DNA of 64,000 bases, taken from contig NW_017265139.1 of assembly GCF_001638985.1 (NCBI RefSeq), forward strand, positions 1,364,001 through 1,428,000, given 5' to 3'. The DNA is from Phycomyces blakesleeanus NRRL 1555(-). Taxonomy: Eukaryota; Mucoromycota; Mucoromycetes; Mucorales; Phycomycetaceae. The position numbers and the translations under genes were made by a program. Shown in pieces: positions 47,135-61,727 of the stretch (within the stretch, counting starts at the first letter, position 1; each line of letters begins with the position of its first letter). The notes under the pieces were generated by a model, which worked only from the letters and a program-made list of their open reading frames with translations, was not told the DNA's origin and did not search any database.

Positions 47135-47528
47135 ATGGGCATCGCAACCACTCCAGAGCTCAAAAAGTAAGACCAATGTAACTGTTTTTTTAAAGCAATG
47201 AAATGCAGCGAGTTGAACGTGTTCTTTGCAAAAAAAAAAAGGTATATGGATAAGCATCTTTCGCTTAAACTCAACGGTAACCGACGAGTAACCGGTATTC
47301 TCCGTGGTTATGATCCCTTCATGAACATTGTGTTGGATGAGGCTGTTGAGGAGATCAGTGAGACAGAAAAAAACCAGATTGGCATGATTGTAAGTACAGA
47401 AAGCGAATCAACCATGAGATCAAGTGGTGTTATTGTTTTTATTGAAGGTATTGATTTATTATTATTATATGATGTAGGTAATTCGCGGTAACAGCATTGC
47501 TCTTTTGGAGGCGCTGGAACGCATCTAA
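47135..47528 (+). CDS. SMX2: Small nuclear ribonucleoprotein SmG
   Basis: Three exons (47135-47166, 47242-47399, 47478-47528) encode about 79 residues. The product starts [20 protein letters not shown] and contains the Sm1 box ([19 protein letters not shown]) and the Sm2 box ([15 protein letters not shown]), matching SmG closely. SmG is one of the seven core proteins that ring the Sm site of U1, U2, U4 and U5 snRNAs. The acceptor of intron 1 lies at the end of a run of eleven A bases, an unusually poor polypyrimidine context. No residue expected of the family is missing. Confidence 0.95.
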
Positions 47529-47761
47529 TCTTTCCGGATGTTAATTTTCTATAAACTTGCCTGACCATCCGTAGATTAATGTTCTCCTTTCATAGTCCTT
47601 TCTTTCATTGTGTTGTGAGCTTGTTATTGTTGTTTTTTCCCTTCTTTTTCATGTTGGCTATTATATTGTAGTAGTCACGAATAGCAACAAAAATGTTTAC
47701 TCTGCGCCACCAAATCCTTTGTCTTTCTTAATTCGACATTTTAATTGAACGTTTAGCTTCA

Positions 47762-49307
47762 ATGAATAATGATAATATTGTTGAGGATTTAGATCTTGAA
47801 GTAATGATGGAAAATCTACCCTCTGGTTCTGAAATGAGTGATCAAGAAGATTATGAAAGTAATTCATCATTATCAAGCGAGGAAGATTCCGATTCTGATT
47901 CCAATTCTAATGAGATTCTTTCGCCTAAATCAACTAACATAGATGAACGTAAGATACATGTTAAATATGCATTATATGATGGACGCATTATTTAACTAAT
48001 GTATTAACCATACACTTTATTAAAGATTCTGATCGAGAAGATGCTTTAATGAGTATGCAATGAAAATTATGTAATGTTAGTATAATAGAAACTCATTTCC
48101 ATGTATCATAATAATTATAGCCGAAAATCCTCAAGATCATGCAAAGCAGGATGAAGAGATCGACTCTGACGAGGAATTCATGACGGAAATAATAATAAAA
48201 AAAAACCCGATAAAAGACAATAAAAACAAGGACATCTCGAACGTGGATCATGCGCAAAAAGTCTTGGAGAACAAAGTTTTGATCGAAAATAAGAACGAAG
48301 TATCCTCAGAAACCACTACCCCAATTCCCGAAAATAAGAATAAACCAAGTTCAGAAGATATTGATATGGAAGAAGCACCAGAAATTACTACTCCAACTCT
48401 TGAAAATATGGACGGAACTAATTTGACCAATGCCAGCAAATCAGAAACACAATCAGCCGAAGCATTATCTGAGGATAAACACAAAGATACTTTAAAAGAC
48501 GTAGAAATTACTGAAGCACCCGAAGAAAATACAGGAATACCTGTGGTCAACGACCAATCGAACTCAAATAATATACAGACGATAGAACCATCAGCCTCCT
48601 TCCATCCAATGTCAGAAAATATCTTGAGGAAGGAAGAAACAGTTGTAGAAGGAACTGATGAGACAAGACACCAGCCAGAAAATATTGATAAATTGCGTGC
48701 AGACAATGATAGGCAAACACCAAGCACCCTTCCTGATTTTCCTTTATCAATTGGCAAAATGTACAAAGCCCCATACATGGACAAATTTTACTACACCCAG
48801 GAAGCATATGAGGCCATATCGCTCAATGCGTCTCCCAATGAAACTATACAGAAAATGAAAGAAACAACCTCTTTTGCCTCATTCCTTAATTTAAAAAAAC
48901 AATTTGGACAAGAAAAAACAATCGAGAGAAACGATAAAGGAACGAGACCTGCACCCGATACTGTATCAAAAGAAACTCATATTCCTGTTCCAGTACGGCA
49001 CAATATGAACGAAGGTTTAAGAATGGGTAGCCTCACATTACCCTCTCATTCAACTTCTCCCAAAGCTTTACATATCGCAGAGAATTCTATTAATAGTACG
49101 AAACCAGCAAAACCCGAATTCTCTTTAGATGCTCTTTTGGAGTCTATTACAGACCGACCTGCCGATCCTATTCCTCCTATCGAAAAACCCCCCGTTCTTG
49201 CCATGAAACGCAAGTCAAGACCAGATAAAAAATACCCAAAAAATAACAAACCTGAGCGAAACACTTTATCTGATATCGAAGTAGCTGCCATGGCTGCCGG
49301 CCTATAA
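47762..49307 (+). CDS. Acidic, intrinsically disordered protein, unidentified
   Basis: Two exons joined from about 47949 to 48121 give roughly 460 residues. The N-terminus is acidic and Ser-rich (LPSGSEMSDQEDYESN, SSEEDSDSDSNSN). The middle is rich in Glu, Asn, Thr and Pro and looks disordered. The only compact segment is near MYKAPYMDKFYYTQEAYEAI and MKETTSFASFLNLKKQFGQE. The C-terminus is basic (MKRKSRPDKKYPKNNKPER) and ends LSDIEVAAMAAGL. A nuclear scaffold or RNA-binding regulator is possible from composition alone. I recognise no family, and no function is claimed. Confidence 0.75.
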
Positions 49308-49728
49308 TCCAAAAAAAAAGGTGTTAGCAAAGCAATTATTCGTACTTCAAATCAAACCCACTTGTAAATAATAAAACAATCAATCAAACTTAACTGACTA
49401 TATTTATATATATACTTATTTTGCTTTTACCAACAATTGTAAAACCATTCATACCGAGGTTTCAACAGGAAACTCATGTACAATTTGTATAAAATAAAAT
49501 AGTTTGACAGCAAACAATCTTTGAAAATCGAATTTATAGACGAAATACGCTGTAGAAGCCAATAGAGTAACATATACTAATTCTCCAATCTTCTCCCTTC
49601 TCAGGTTTTCTGACATTAATGCAAGTGATTTTTAAATAAATAATGTAATTCTTTAGTTTTTATTTTATTTTTATGAACATTATTTGGTCTAAAAGAGCTA
49701 AGCAAAACTGGTAACAAAATAGCACGAT
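49308..49728. other. Convergent intergenic region
   Basis: About 420 bp between the ends of the disordered-protein gene and the CLPTM1 gene. AATAAAA-like polyadenylation words occur on both strands. No gene is seen. Confidence 0.6.
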
Positions 49729-52318
49729 TTACTTTGTCTTTTTTGTCTCTCCATCCTTACTATCACCCTCAGTAATAGTTGCGGAAACTTCAGTACCAAC
49801 TTGTCCAAACTCGTTGGCACGCGTGTGATCTTCCTTGTAAGCATATCGTTGGTAAAGGTACACAAAAAAGACAACATCATCACGAAGACAAGCTAGACGA
49901 TGCAAGGTTGGCATTTTGATTACAAAAGCAAACAAGTCATCTGAAGGAGAAAAATATAATGTTTAGGGTTTCAGTTGATTACATATTGTCTCGTGTAAGT
50001 GCCCTTACCAATGAATGTGTTCAAAGACTTGTACAGCAATGTTCTCCATGGCATGTGTGCTACCTATAAGCGAAGTGATTATATTAGTTCAACATTCATA
50101 TTGATTCTTTACTTCCAATATACTTACACTCTTGAGGCGGTAATTGATGTACAATTGAGGAACCATGGTAATGAAGCCAAACATATAGACAAACTCGACC
50201 AATGTCTTGAGAACGAACGAGTACCAGCTCTTATGCTCGTCATACATCAAAGAGTAGATGGCATAACCACCCAAAAGAGGGTAAGACAGCCAAATCAAAT
50301 ACTTGAATGCAATTGCATCATATTTGGCAGTGTCATCTTCAGTCTCAGTAGACTCGATATTTTGAGTACCAAGGCTAGGCAAGAGGGATCCAGGAACCCA
50401 GACAAGCTCGTACTTAAGCGCCTTGAACACTTTCCACACCTCAATCAAGAGACCAACACCTTGACCAATCAAAACCATCCAAGAGGTTTCCTGGTTGTTG
50501 TCCAACAAATACAAAAAGATGACAATTTGGAAGAATATGTTAACAATGATGCTGCGAACAGACACACCGGCACTGTTATTCTTCTTGTTCCAGAAAGCAA
50601 TATCTATGGTTATCATATGTAAGTTTTTTTCGGAATCATTTAATCTGTTATCTAATTCTCTATTTATATATTACCATTTTTGAAAGCCAAGAATTCAAAC
50701 AGACTATGGAGCAAAGAGACGATCAAGGTTGTTCCCAACAACACAGGATTTGTCTCCATGAACATACGTTTCATTTCGTCAGTTTCAGAAGAAGACATGC
50801 CACCCAAGGGGTTATTTGACTGCTGTTTCATCGAGTCGTCAAATACAGCATAAATATTAAACTTCCACATTGCAATAGGTTCAAATCGAATATTCAAGGG
50901 AAGAGTACTATATATATACATATATTAAAGTCAAAAATAAATTCTTTCGTTCACCATTAAAAAAATCTCTTTAATTCTTACCTGATTGTCTCGTTTATTG
51001 GATAAGCATTTTGACGTAACACCCAGAAATCGTTAGGAAAGACAATTGGGCGATAAAACCCAACTTTTCCAGAAGAATCGCGGGTTAATCCAGTATCAAA
51101 AGGAATATCTATATGACAAGATTGTGCGATTTATTTATTTATTTTTGTTTTGTTTTGTTTTGATGTTAATATGACCGCTTACATTTAACGGTAGCAGGTT
51201 GTAATCCATTCTTGGGGATGGTGCTCTTAGGATCATTAACAAGAGACAATGTTACATTTTCATGCCAATAGGCAACCAGCGGAGCACGACGAGTCCAATT
51301 GCCCAAAAAGCTATCTCCAAAACCACCAAGAGTGGATCCTTCCTGGGACTTCAGCACATTAGTTTTTAATCATCCAAAGACAAAACTCAAAATGTCCTTT
51401 CTATACCTCTTGATTAACTTCCTCTTTTTCCTCTTTTTCCTCTTTTTCCTCTTTTTCTTCATCTTCGGTTCTCTGCAAAAGGTTCTTCTGTTTCAGAACA
51501 GCTTTTTTAGGGTAATATTTAGTCAAAGCTAAAAGAAAAGATAAAGTTAAAGTCATTAGAGAACTCTTTTTTCAACGCAAATCATATGGTCTTACTATGT
51601 CTGACATAAACCACAGAGTCAGGGATAAATGAGGCATCCGCAGGGTTAATTGGACTTCCTTCGCGTACCAGGAATACATGGGCATATAGAGTTCCGTTGT
51701 TTTGGAGAAACTTTTATGGATAAGACAATTATATTAACATTCCTATGCTTTATTTACACCACAATGTAATCAATTTACCTGAGTAGCTGGAATATCCATG
51801 TGGTATTCACTATCTTCAAATGCTTCGCCAAAATGAATTTCATTGGAAACCCAATCAGGTTGCGCACTGTACTCAATAAAATAAGGACTTTCATTAACGT
51901 AAACAGACAGTTTCATAGGGGTGCCCTCTTTCCAGAGAGGAACGACAGCTGAAGGCAAGGTATTAGTGGGAATATCAACCGGATATGGGTTGTGATAAAC
52001 GCCTGGGGGCAAAATAGGAAAATAATCGGTGTTGGCTGGGGTTGTGTAAGCTGCCTCAGGGTTTTGGGCAGTAGAAGGAACAGCAGGCTCAGGAGTGGAT
52101 GAATTACGGTTACCTAGGTGGAAATAAGTATTTGAATGTAATATTTAAAGCATTAACTTACCAAAGAAGACTTGCATCAAGACCCACATGACAACCATCT
52201 GTATAATGGTTCCTTTGTGTTTGTCAAAAAAGCTCTGCTCAGGGTTGGCATTTCCTGGAGGCGGTACATTGGCCTGGACTGTGCCCTTCTTGACAGAGGA
52301 AGAACCAGAGTCAGACAT
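49729..52318 (-). CDS. CLPTM1-family multi-pass membrane protein
   Basis: About eight exons encode a protein of roughly 600 residues. The start at 52316-52318 reads MSDSGSSSVKKG and is followed by the first membrane segment (IIQMVVMWVLMQVFFG). A large luminal domain follows (PLWKEGTPMKLSVYVNESP, RRAPLVAYWHENVTLSLVND). Several membrane segments are in the C-terminal half (YLIWLSYPLLGGYAIYSLMY, LKTLVEFVYMFGFITMVPQL). The diagnostic tail reads LYKSLNTFIDDLFAF plus VIKMPTLHRLACLRDD. CLPTM1 relatives are ER membrane proteins; in animals CLPTM1 restrains receptor exit from the ER and CLPTM1L is a lipid scramblase. An acidic EEKEEKEEK insert, from a CTCTTTTTC minisatellite at 51420-51460, is a local oddity. 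TAA is at 49729-49731. Confidence 0.93.
51420..51460 (-). repeat. 9-nt coding minisatellite in the CLPTM1 gene
   Basis: Four CTCTTTTTC units on the plus strand encode repeated Glu-Glu-Lys in the luminal part of the protein, directly before an intron donor. Confidence 0.85.
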
Positions 52319-52541
52319 GATGATCAAAGGCAACAAAGTGAGACTCGAGAGCAAGAAAGTTAAGATTAACCATTTGCCAATGATATTGCAAGTCACGGTT
52401 ACATGAATACAGAAGAAATGGAATGACCGACTTTTTATTTTATTTTATTTAAATGGGCCATCATAGCAACAATTTTGTAACAAATAATTGATAAAAAAAA
52501 ACTAATTTGTGTTATGTAAAGTATACAGTGTGTATACATAC

Positions 52542-55354
52542 TCAACGTCTCTCTCTCCTTCTTCCCCTCTCCTGACTTCTTTCTCTGTATTTATCTCTGT
52601 CTTTCTCTCTTTCCCTATCACGACCTCGATCTCTATCTCTATCTCGTTCACGATCACGACTTCGGTAACGGGATGTGTGGTGGCGAGAGCTCCGGTGCCT
52701 TGATGAACTCGAGGTTCGGTCTTTATGCGAACGCGAAGGCGATGCTGTTGTTGCAGTCTTGCTGGTGTTGTGGTCTGAACGCTGTTGTGATGGTGATCGA
52801 CTAGGTGTACGTCTACGGCTTCGGCTCTCACGTTTGGTCTCTTCGCTACGTTGGGGTGACCGTGACCGGGTAGGAGATCGTTTCCGACTCTTACTTTCGC
52901 GGCGAGACGAGGGGGAGCGTGAGCGGCGACGGCTAAATCGAGAAGGCGACGGTGCGTGCTTATTATCACGTTCGGCTCGAGGGCCAGTCGGTATTTCTTC
53001 GTCGGATGTTACCATTGCAACACCTTTAATCGACTGGTGGTGATGGTCATCGTTCAAATCGTGATCGTTAGAGCGGTTTCCGCGCATTCCTGTATCGCTA
53101 CCATGATCACTTGGACCATTCATATTGTCACTTCTTCGTCGAATGCCTTGATTTGAAAAGTGACGACCACCTCTTCCACGCCCACGTCCACTAAACCCAC
53201 CTCGAGGATTGAAATGCATATTAGGCCCACCAAAATGAAACATATCTTGTGGAGGCATTCCTGGAAATGGGTTATTCATTCCATTCCATAACTCATCCGG
53301 CCCAAAACTAGGGAAGCCGGGATTCATGAATGGAGGTCGTCCCATTTCGCTCATCATATCAGAACCCATGCCTGAAAACCGAATAAGTGTGTGTTACTTC
53401 TCAAATCTAATTCAAAGCTACATTCAATCATACCAAAACCCCATTGTTCAGGACCATTAGGTGCATTCATGCGCATGCGCATCATGGCAACTGCGGCTGG
53501 GTTCATACCCGGAGGTGGCATGCCCATCAAGCCCATCCAATTCATCTCAGGCCCACCAAACATCTCATTTTGTGGTCCATTCATACCACTCAGCATCATA
53601 TTTGCATTGTTTCCAAAAGGTGTATTCATGGGTTCCATTATCATACCGTCTTGACCTGCTCTTGTTTTTCCTCTTGGTGGGCGGTCTTCAGACTCGAACA
53701 CTTGGATAGGCAAGCCTCCTTTTGATCCATGCTGTAAAGAAAAGAAAAAGAAAAACACTTAGTACTTGTTGAAAATAATATATATGCCACATGCTTACCT
53801 CTGCGGTATTTTCGTTGCTATTACTATTATTATTGTTATTATTATTATTGCTATTGCTGCTGCTGTTGTTGTTGCTGCTGCTACTGTTGTTGTTATTATT
53901 GCTAAAAAGCTCTATATTATCCAATTGTTTTTGAATTGGTGTTGCATCCTCTTCTTCAGCTACTTGAATATCGAGAATATTTGTATTAATCTCCTCCATA
54001 TCTTCTGTCTCGGGAAGTTCTGCTGCTTGACTTTCTTCAATATATGCCAGAATTGTATTTCTCAAGGATCTATTTGGAATTAACTGGCTGGGAGTCATGT
54101 TGTCCGCATTGCATAGAGGACACTTGCTGGTTTCGTTGAGTGTAGTTGTGATGCCTACCATAAAAAGCGAATCCTATGTTAAGCATCCCAGGCAACAAAG
54201 GAAAAATAGGTACGTAAAGAAATCACATTTGAACCATAAAAAAACAGCCACTCCAAAGCAAAAATGGAAAAAAAACAATAACCATATTGCTTTGGTCTGT
54301 CCTGTCTCAGTGCATGCTTTGCCTGCCTGCTTGATTGACTAATTGTTCTCACACTATTTTTCTCATAACTTTCATCTAATATCTTATTTTCTTTCCCAAA
54401 CATCGTATTTATCCCATTAAAGGTCCAGAGCAGGCAAGACAAGCTGTCACTAGTGTCTTTTTGACTCCACTCGACCCGGTATTCGAATTCAAGTGAGATT
54501 GCTTGAGCAAATATGTACATATATACAATAGCATAGACTAGCAAATGACACATGCAAAGAGCACTAAAGAAAATAATATCTCGAGTAACAGTATACGTAC
54601 ATTCTTTACAAAACGACTTGCCACAGCAAGGCACCAGAACCGCATCCGTCATCAACTTTTTGCAAATTCGACACGTCAATTCGTTTGGTTTGGATTGACC
54701 AGTTGCCTCAGCACCACCTTGACCAGGTAATCTAATTTTTAAGCCTTATAAATAACTTGTTTTGTCTAAATTTATCCCAATAAAGAAAGAAAGAAAAACT
54801 TACAATCCACCGCCAATACGCTGGGGTTGTTGAACCTTTGTAGGGCTAGTGCAATAATAAATCCAATGGCCTATAAAATGAAAGAGAACGAGAAGGTTCA
54901 TATACAAGCTTCACTAAAAGCCTAATCCTTAAGTCACAATACCTGGCTGACCGCACTTAAAGCAGACATAGCCTGCTGGCGGTCGTTGAGTTTCTGGGGG
55001 GATTGTAGGAACAGCAGGGCTAATTTGCCTTTGCATTTGCTGTTGTCTCTGGAATTGCTGTTGCATCATCATCATCCGCTGTTGGTATTGCTGAAATTGA
55101 GGATTCATCATTCCCATGCTCATGTTCATCATTGGATCAAAGCTAGTAGAGCTATTCATCATATTATTTCGGAACTGCTGGGGTGATCTGTTTTGTTGTA
55201 CCGTTCTGTTTTTGTCTAGTGTGAGCGTTGAGTACAGAACAAGATATATTACTTACGATGACAACTGTTCTTGTTGATCGTTCCATTGATCCGAGCTCTG
55301 TTGAAACATGGCTTGGATCTTTTCATCTTCGCTTCTAAAATCTTCGTCTGCCAT
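52542..55354 (-). CDS. RBBP6/Mpe1-like protein lacking the DWNN domain
   Basis: A multi-exon gene for a cleavage/polyadenylation-type factor. The order is: an N-terminal block MADEDFRSEDEKIQAMFQQS with a Gln/Met-rich linker, then a CCHC zinc knuckle CFKCGQPGHWIYYC (split by an intron). Next is a RING/U-box-like domain CRICKKLMTDAVLVPCCGKSF with CKEC, completed after a long intron by SKCPLCNADNM. Then come a poly-Asn/Ser tract, a Met/Gly/Pro-rich region, an RGG-like patch ([12 protein letters not shown]) and a C-terminal RS/RD-repeat domain. This matches Mpe1/RBBP6 except that the ubiquitin-like DWNN domain normally preceding EDEKI is absent. The 520 bp upstream, up to the divergent VPS4 gene, show no DWNN coding. 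The start is the ATG at 55352-55354. The stop is near 52542. Confidence 0.85.
53815..53905 (-). repeat. Trinucleotide tract coding poly-Asn/Ser
   Basis: Mixed ATT/GTT/GCT runs on the plus strand encode alternating Asn and Ser runs in the Mpe1-like protein. Confidence 0.9.
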
Positions 55355-55878
55355 AAAGTCAATGATGGCTGGTCAATAGGTGTACGTAAATGTGTTTCTG
55401 TTTTATTTTTCTTTTGTGCGGTGCAAGAAGCGCGCGTGTAAAAACTGTGCTTCGGAAGTTTGCTATGCGCACCCTAAAATTCGATGCGTCAGCCCTTTGG
55501 CTTCAATGGATGACAAGTCACTCTTGGGTTCATGTTGCAAACTGTCCCCGCCTGTAAGCTTACGTCAACCCCGTTCCTTGTCAATCGAGCCCTGTGTACC
55601 TGTGTGACCCAAGAGAGAAGGAGTACTAAATGTGTCCTTTAGTCACATCGCTTTTTTTGTACACTCTCTTTTCCCTATTCCCACCTCTCGCCAAGGTTAT
55701 CTTGCCCTTTTTTTTTCTCACTTGGAATCCTTGTGTTGACCTTTTACGAATTCTCCCATTTATATAACCCTTAATATTATTTAAGCTACCTCTATATTTT
55801 AAAGCCTATTTTTACACACACACATACATATATATATATATACATATATACATATATACCTATATTTTAACTTTGTCA
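55355..55878. other. Divergent promoter region, GC-richer in its left half
   Basis: The region lies between the Mpe1-like gene (minus) and VPS4 (plus). DNA at 55420-55620 is clearly GC-richer than other intergenic DNA here and carries a plus-strand Cys-rich frame without an early ATG. A pyrimidine-rich tract and (CA)n/(TA)n repeats precede the VPS4 start. Confidence 0.5.
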
Positions 55879-57814
<1,936 letters not shown>

Positions 57815-60079
57815 AAACTGTTATATGAAGAATATTAACTATTAAAGAAAAATAATGGAATGTGTGTATACGAAATATTTTACAAAACAGCCAATTTTCT
57901 TTTCTCTCTGTTTCCCTTGTTTTTTTTAGTAAGGTTGTGACAATGTAAACCACATAAATATAGTCTTAATATATTCATATAGAACGTATAATTTCGTTTT
58001 TTTTGGGGATGTTTTACAGTTAAATATGGAGTCGAATGAGTACACTTTCATGGGTGTTTATTATATAGCAATCTGTATAGCCCATCTAATAAGAGTCTAA
58101 AAACAATAATTATGTTTGTATAACAATCTCACCTTCCCATCTCCAGATCATATAATTACTTTAAGCTGTTATATACGAAAACAATTATGCTTGTGCTAAT
58201 TCTTATACGTATGCTCCCCTTTGGTTTTCTAATGTCAATATTTGTGAATGAATGTGAATAAAATAAATATGGTAGTGTAAATACAGAAGCTTATAGCTAT
58301 ATAGCTAAATATGCAGTCTCTATTTAGTCAAACTTGAAAATAGGATTACTGATTAATTTATTGAAACCTCCGGTGAGCAATCCAAAAAAAAAACAAAGAC
58401 TATTAAACATTAAATTGGAAACACATACCATTTTAGTCGGTGCAAATTTTATGGGTTTCTTAAGAAAGTACGAACACTCTGTTATAAAAACTATAGCAAT
58501 AAAAAGGGCTACTGGATATTAAATATCTAATGTTAGTATTTTCTTAATAGTGAACAAGTAACAATACTGAGATAAACTATTTTTAAAAGCTTAAATATTA
58601 TATCTTTCAGTAAAAAATAAACCAAGAAAAAATATCAAAGGTTATAAGCAATTTTATGAAAACAGTAGCAATAAATATACAGAGAATTTATTAGTGACAA
58701 AATAAAAGATAAAGAAAGTATATTATACAAGAAATTTATATTGCTTTTGACAGCTGCACATTAACAACATTCTCTTTTTACACGGCACGTTTTATCATAG
58801 AAATCTCTAGGATACATACTTATCTAAATTTCCGTATATTTTAAGTAGGGCTTTTGGTTCAAGTTCAAGGCACTGGCAAATTATTTGACTTTTTATGCTT
58901 AATTTTCTTTAGGATACTATCGATACAAAAATCTTATTTTTTTCTGGTAGAGCAATATAACAGCAATAACCTTGTCGAGTCGGCTTTATATGCTGAAACG
59001 TGACGGTATAAGATAACTAAACCTGTGTACTTTACCATTTTTACTATATTAGACACAAGTAAAAGATATTCGGGAAAAAATTAGGGATTTAGATATCGTC
59101 AATTTAAGAAGATCTATGGCGTAAAAACTCTAGGATTAAGACACTACTTTAATTTCGCCATAAGATAAAACCAGAAATAAGCACTAAATATGGATATGTT
59201 CATGTTTTAAGTAAACCGTTTTCTTTATACAAGCAAGAAAAAAAAACATTGCTAAAAAAAACAGCAGCACTTTTATATATTCTATTAGTACCGTTTAGGA
59301 ATATCATTTAGCTTGAAAGTTTAATATTGAAATACTGGATGCAAGATTCCATTTGAGGGTGTGGTCGATACCATTTAAAACTTGGCTATTCGCCTCTCAT
59401 TAGCCGGTATAATATATATTCTGTCTAGCACGTTGCTGAAGATAATGCTTTGGTGCATTTGCAGACAGCATATGCAAATGCCCATTTTTTTTTAAAATGT
59501 ACAGTTTCCGTTTTTATTACTATTCTTACTTTTATTCTTATTCGGCTGTTTTAGTCATATAGAATAGCATTATTAATATTACTATTACTATCACCATTAT
59601 TCTGTTTCGGCAGAAGGCCGTGAGATGTTGTAAATAAGACGAGAGTACATATATTTTTTTTTGATATTTTATTATTCCGTCCTATACCTCTGTTAATTGG
59701 AATAAACTTGTCAGCTTTTTAAGTCTAGAACTCATCACAAAAATATTAGCAAGCCTAAACTCTTCGAAGTTTGAAATTTCATACAAAATGATTAAATTAA
59801 AATAAGAAGTAAATGGAAGTCTACCACATGAAAAGACTGGATACCTGTTATCCGTTGATTAGGAACAGACACACTGATATTCCCGAGTTCATTAAGATGT
59901 GTTAGTATTTTTGTTAAGTCAGGAAACATCCCACCTCAGTATAGGAGAAAAGTGTAAGTTAAGCGGGCCCTGGAAAAAATGATCTGATCGAATGACATGC
60001 CTTTTGGAAAGCTTATATTCCCCTTATTAAAACATTTGTAGACGTTTAACTCTCTTTTTACAATTATCCAAAAAGAAAT
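57815..60079. other. 2.3 kb AT-rich intergenic region
   Basis: No supported gene. A plus-strand frame at 58334-58522 lacks an ATG start and recognisable motifs. T-rich and A-rich tracts alternate. Sequence just before 60080 (AAAGAAATATG) is a plausible leader end for the next gene. Confidence 0.6.
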
Positions 60080-60607
60080 ATGTCCAACAAATTTGATATA
60101 ACCGTATTTGGAGCAACCGGTTTAACTGGCAAACGAATCGTAAATCATATCTACGAATTATCTACTACTCAACCTACCAATTTCCCAGACAATTTTCAAT
60201 GGGCTGTCGGTGGACGAGATTTTCAGAGACTAGAGGAGGTGGTGGACGACATCTCTCAAAAATACCCCAACTCATCCTTGCCTCGTCCAAGTGTCATTGT
60301 AGCAGATGTCGTTCGTCGTGAGAGTGTAGATGAGATGACACGACAATCAAAAGTGGTGCTTAATGCAGTTGGTCCATTTCGCTATATGGGCGAGTATGTG
60401 GTCAGATCGTGTGTTGATCAGGGCTGCGATTATATTGATGTATCAGGTAAACATAATTACTGGGTTTATAATAACGGTCGTCTTACTTATTGATTAGGCG
60501 AACCCGAGTTTATCGAGCGTATGCAACGAACTTACCACGATGTGGCAGTAAAAAAGAACGTGACAATTGTGCACTCTTGCGGCTTTGATAGTGTAAGCTA
60601 TAACACG

Positions 60608-60638
<31 letters not shown>

Positions 60639-61605
60639 TGTAATTAACAATATCGTGTCTATAGGTACCTGCAGACCTGGGTGTCTTAAAGTTAAAACAG
60701 CTTTACACAGTTAATAAATGGACGCCCATACATATCGAGGGATTCATGAAAATACATGCAGGTTCAAGTGGTCTTCGCATGGGATATGCTACATATGAAT
60801 CAGCTGGTAAAGCCCATTATTTGGCTTTGTTTACACAATATGTATTAATGTCAGCTACACTCTTTTAATAGTTAATGGCGTAGGCTCAGTCGAACTTTTG
60901 CGTGAGATTCGCAAAGTCTCTGAGCTCCCTCAGCTGCCTCGCCAAAGTGGCCCACGTCTCAAATTCCGTAAAGGTCTTAGAAAAGATAAAGACTATGGAT
61001 ATCATGTTCCATTTTTGTTTGCCGATCCTTCAATCGTCAGACTATCCCAGCAACTATTCTTGGCCGGACATGCTGCTCCTCCTACTCTTCCCGAGGATGC
61101 AGCCATGCCACCAACCGTTCAGTTTGCAGAGTATCTCTTACTACCATCTTTCTGGATCTGTGTTCTCTATTACTACTACACAACAATTTTTGGCCTTCTT
61201 GCTTCTTCTCCTTGGGGACGCAATGTGTTACTTCGTAATCCAGAACGCTTTACACACGGACTAGCCTCCAAAAAAGACCCAACACAGGAACAACTTGATG
61301 AAACTAGCTTCGAGCTGATTTTACGTAGCAAAGGCTACTCTTCTCAGACATTGCCCTCTTCGGATGAGCCCCTAGACCAATCCATAACACTTGTTGTGAG
61401 CGGACCTGAACCAGGTTATATCTCTACGCCTCGTATGGCTCTCCAATGTGCATTTACATTATTGAGAGGCAAGCCAACTGGTCAAGTCCCTCTCGGTGTC
61501 CTAACCCCAAGTACAGCTTTCTGGAATACAGATATAATTGATCGCTTGAGTTCTGTAGGTATCAGTTTTGAACAAGTATCCCCTTTTGATTCAAATACAC
61601 AATAA
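60080..61605 (+). CDS. Saccharopine dehydrogenase-like oxidoreductase
   Basis: Four exons encode about 430 residues. The N-terminus MSNKFDITVFGATGLTGKR is a Rossmann dinucleotide-binding motif (GATGLTG). AVGGRDFQRLEEV, VVLNAVGPFRYMGE and VRSCVDQGCDYIDVSGE follow, then VTIVHSCGFDSVPADLG, all typical of SCCPDH and trans-acting enoyl-reductase-like proteins. A hydrophobic segment (LLLPSFWICVLYYYYTTIFG) near the middle suggests lipid-droplet or membrane association, as known for SCCPDH. The substrate is not established for the family. It is not the lysine-pathway saccharopine dehydrogenase. Intron 2 contains a (CA)n(TA)n tract at 60608-60640. Confidence 0.92.
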
Positions 61606-61727
61606 AACTCTTTTTCTTCCTTTCTTTTGTCAATTTGTTCATTCCGTTCATTATCGGTGAATATATATTTTTTGTGGATGCAGAATATGTGTTTGACGGG
61701 ATATGTTACAGGTGGATGAAAATCATC

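Noticed and set aside
42776..49307. ADH pair and neighbours as a biosynthetic gene cluster
   Set aside because: No polyketide synthase, NRPS, terpene synthase or cluster regulator is present. The adjoining genes are SmG and an unrelated disordered protein.
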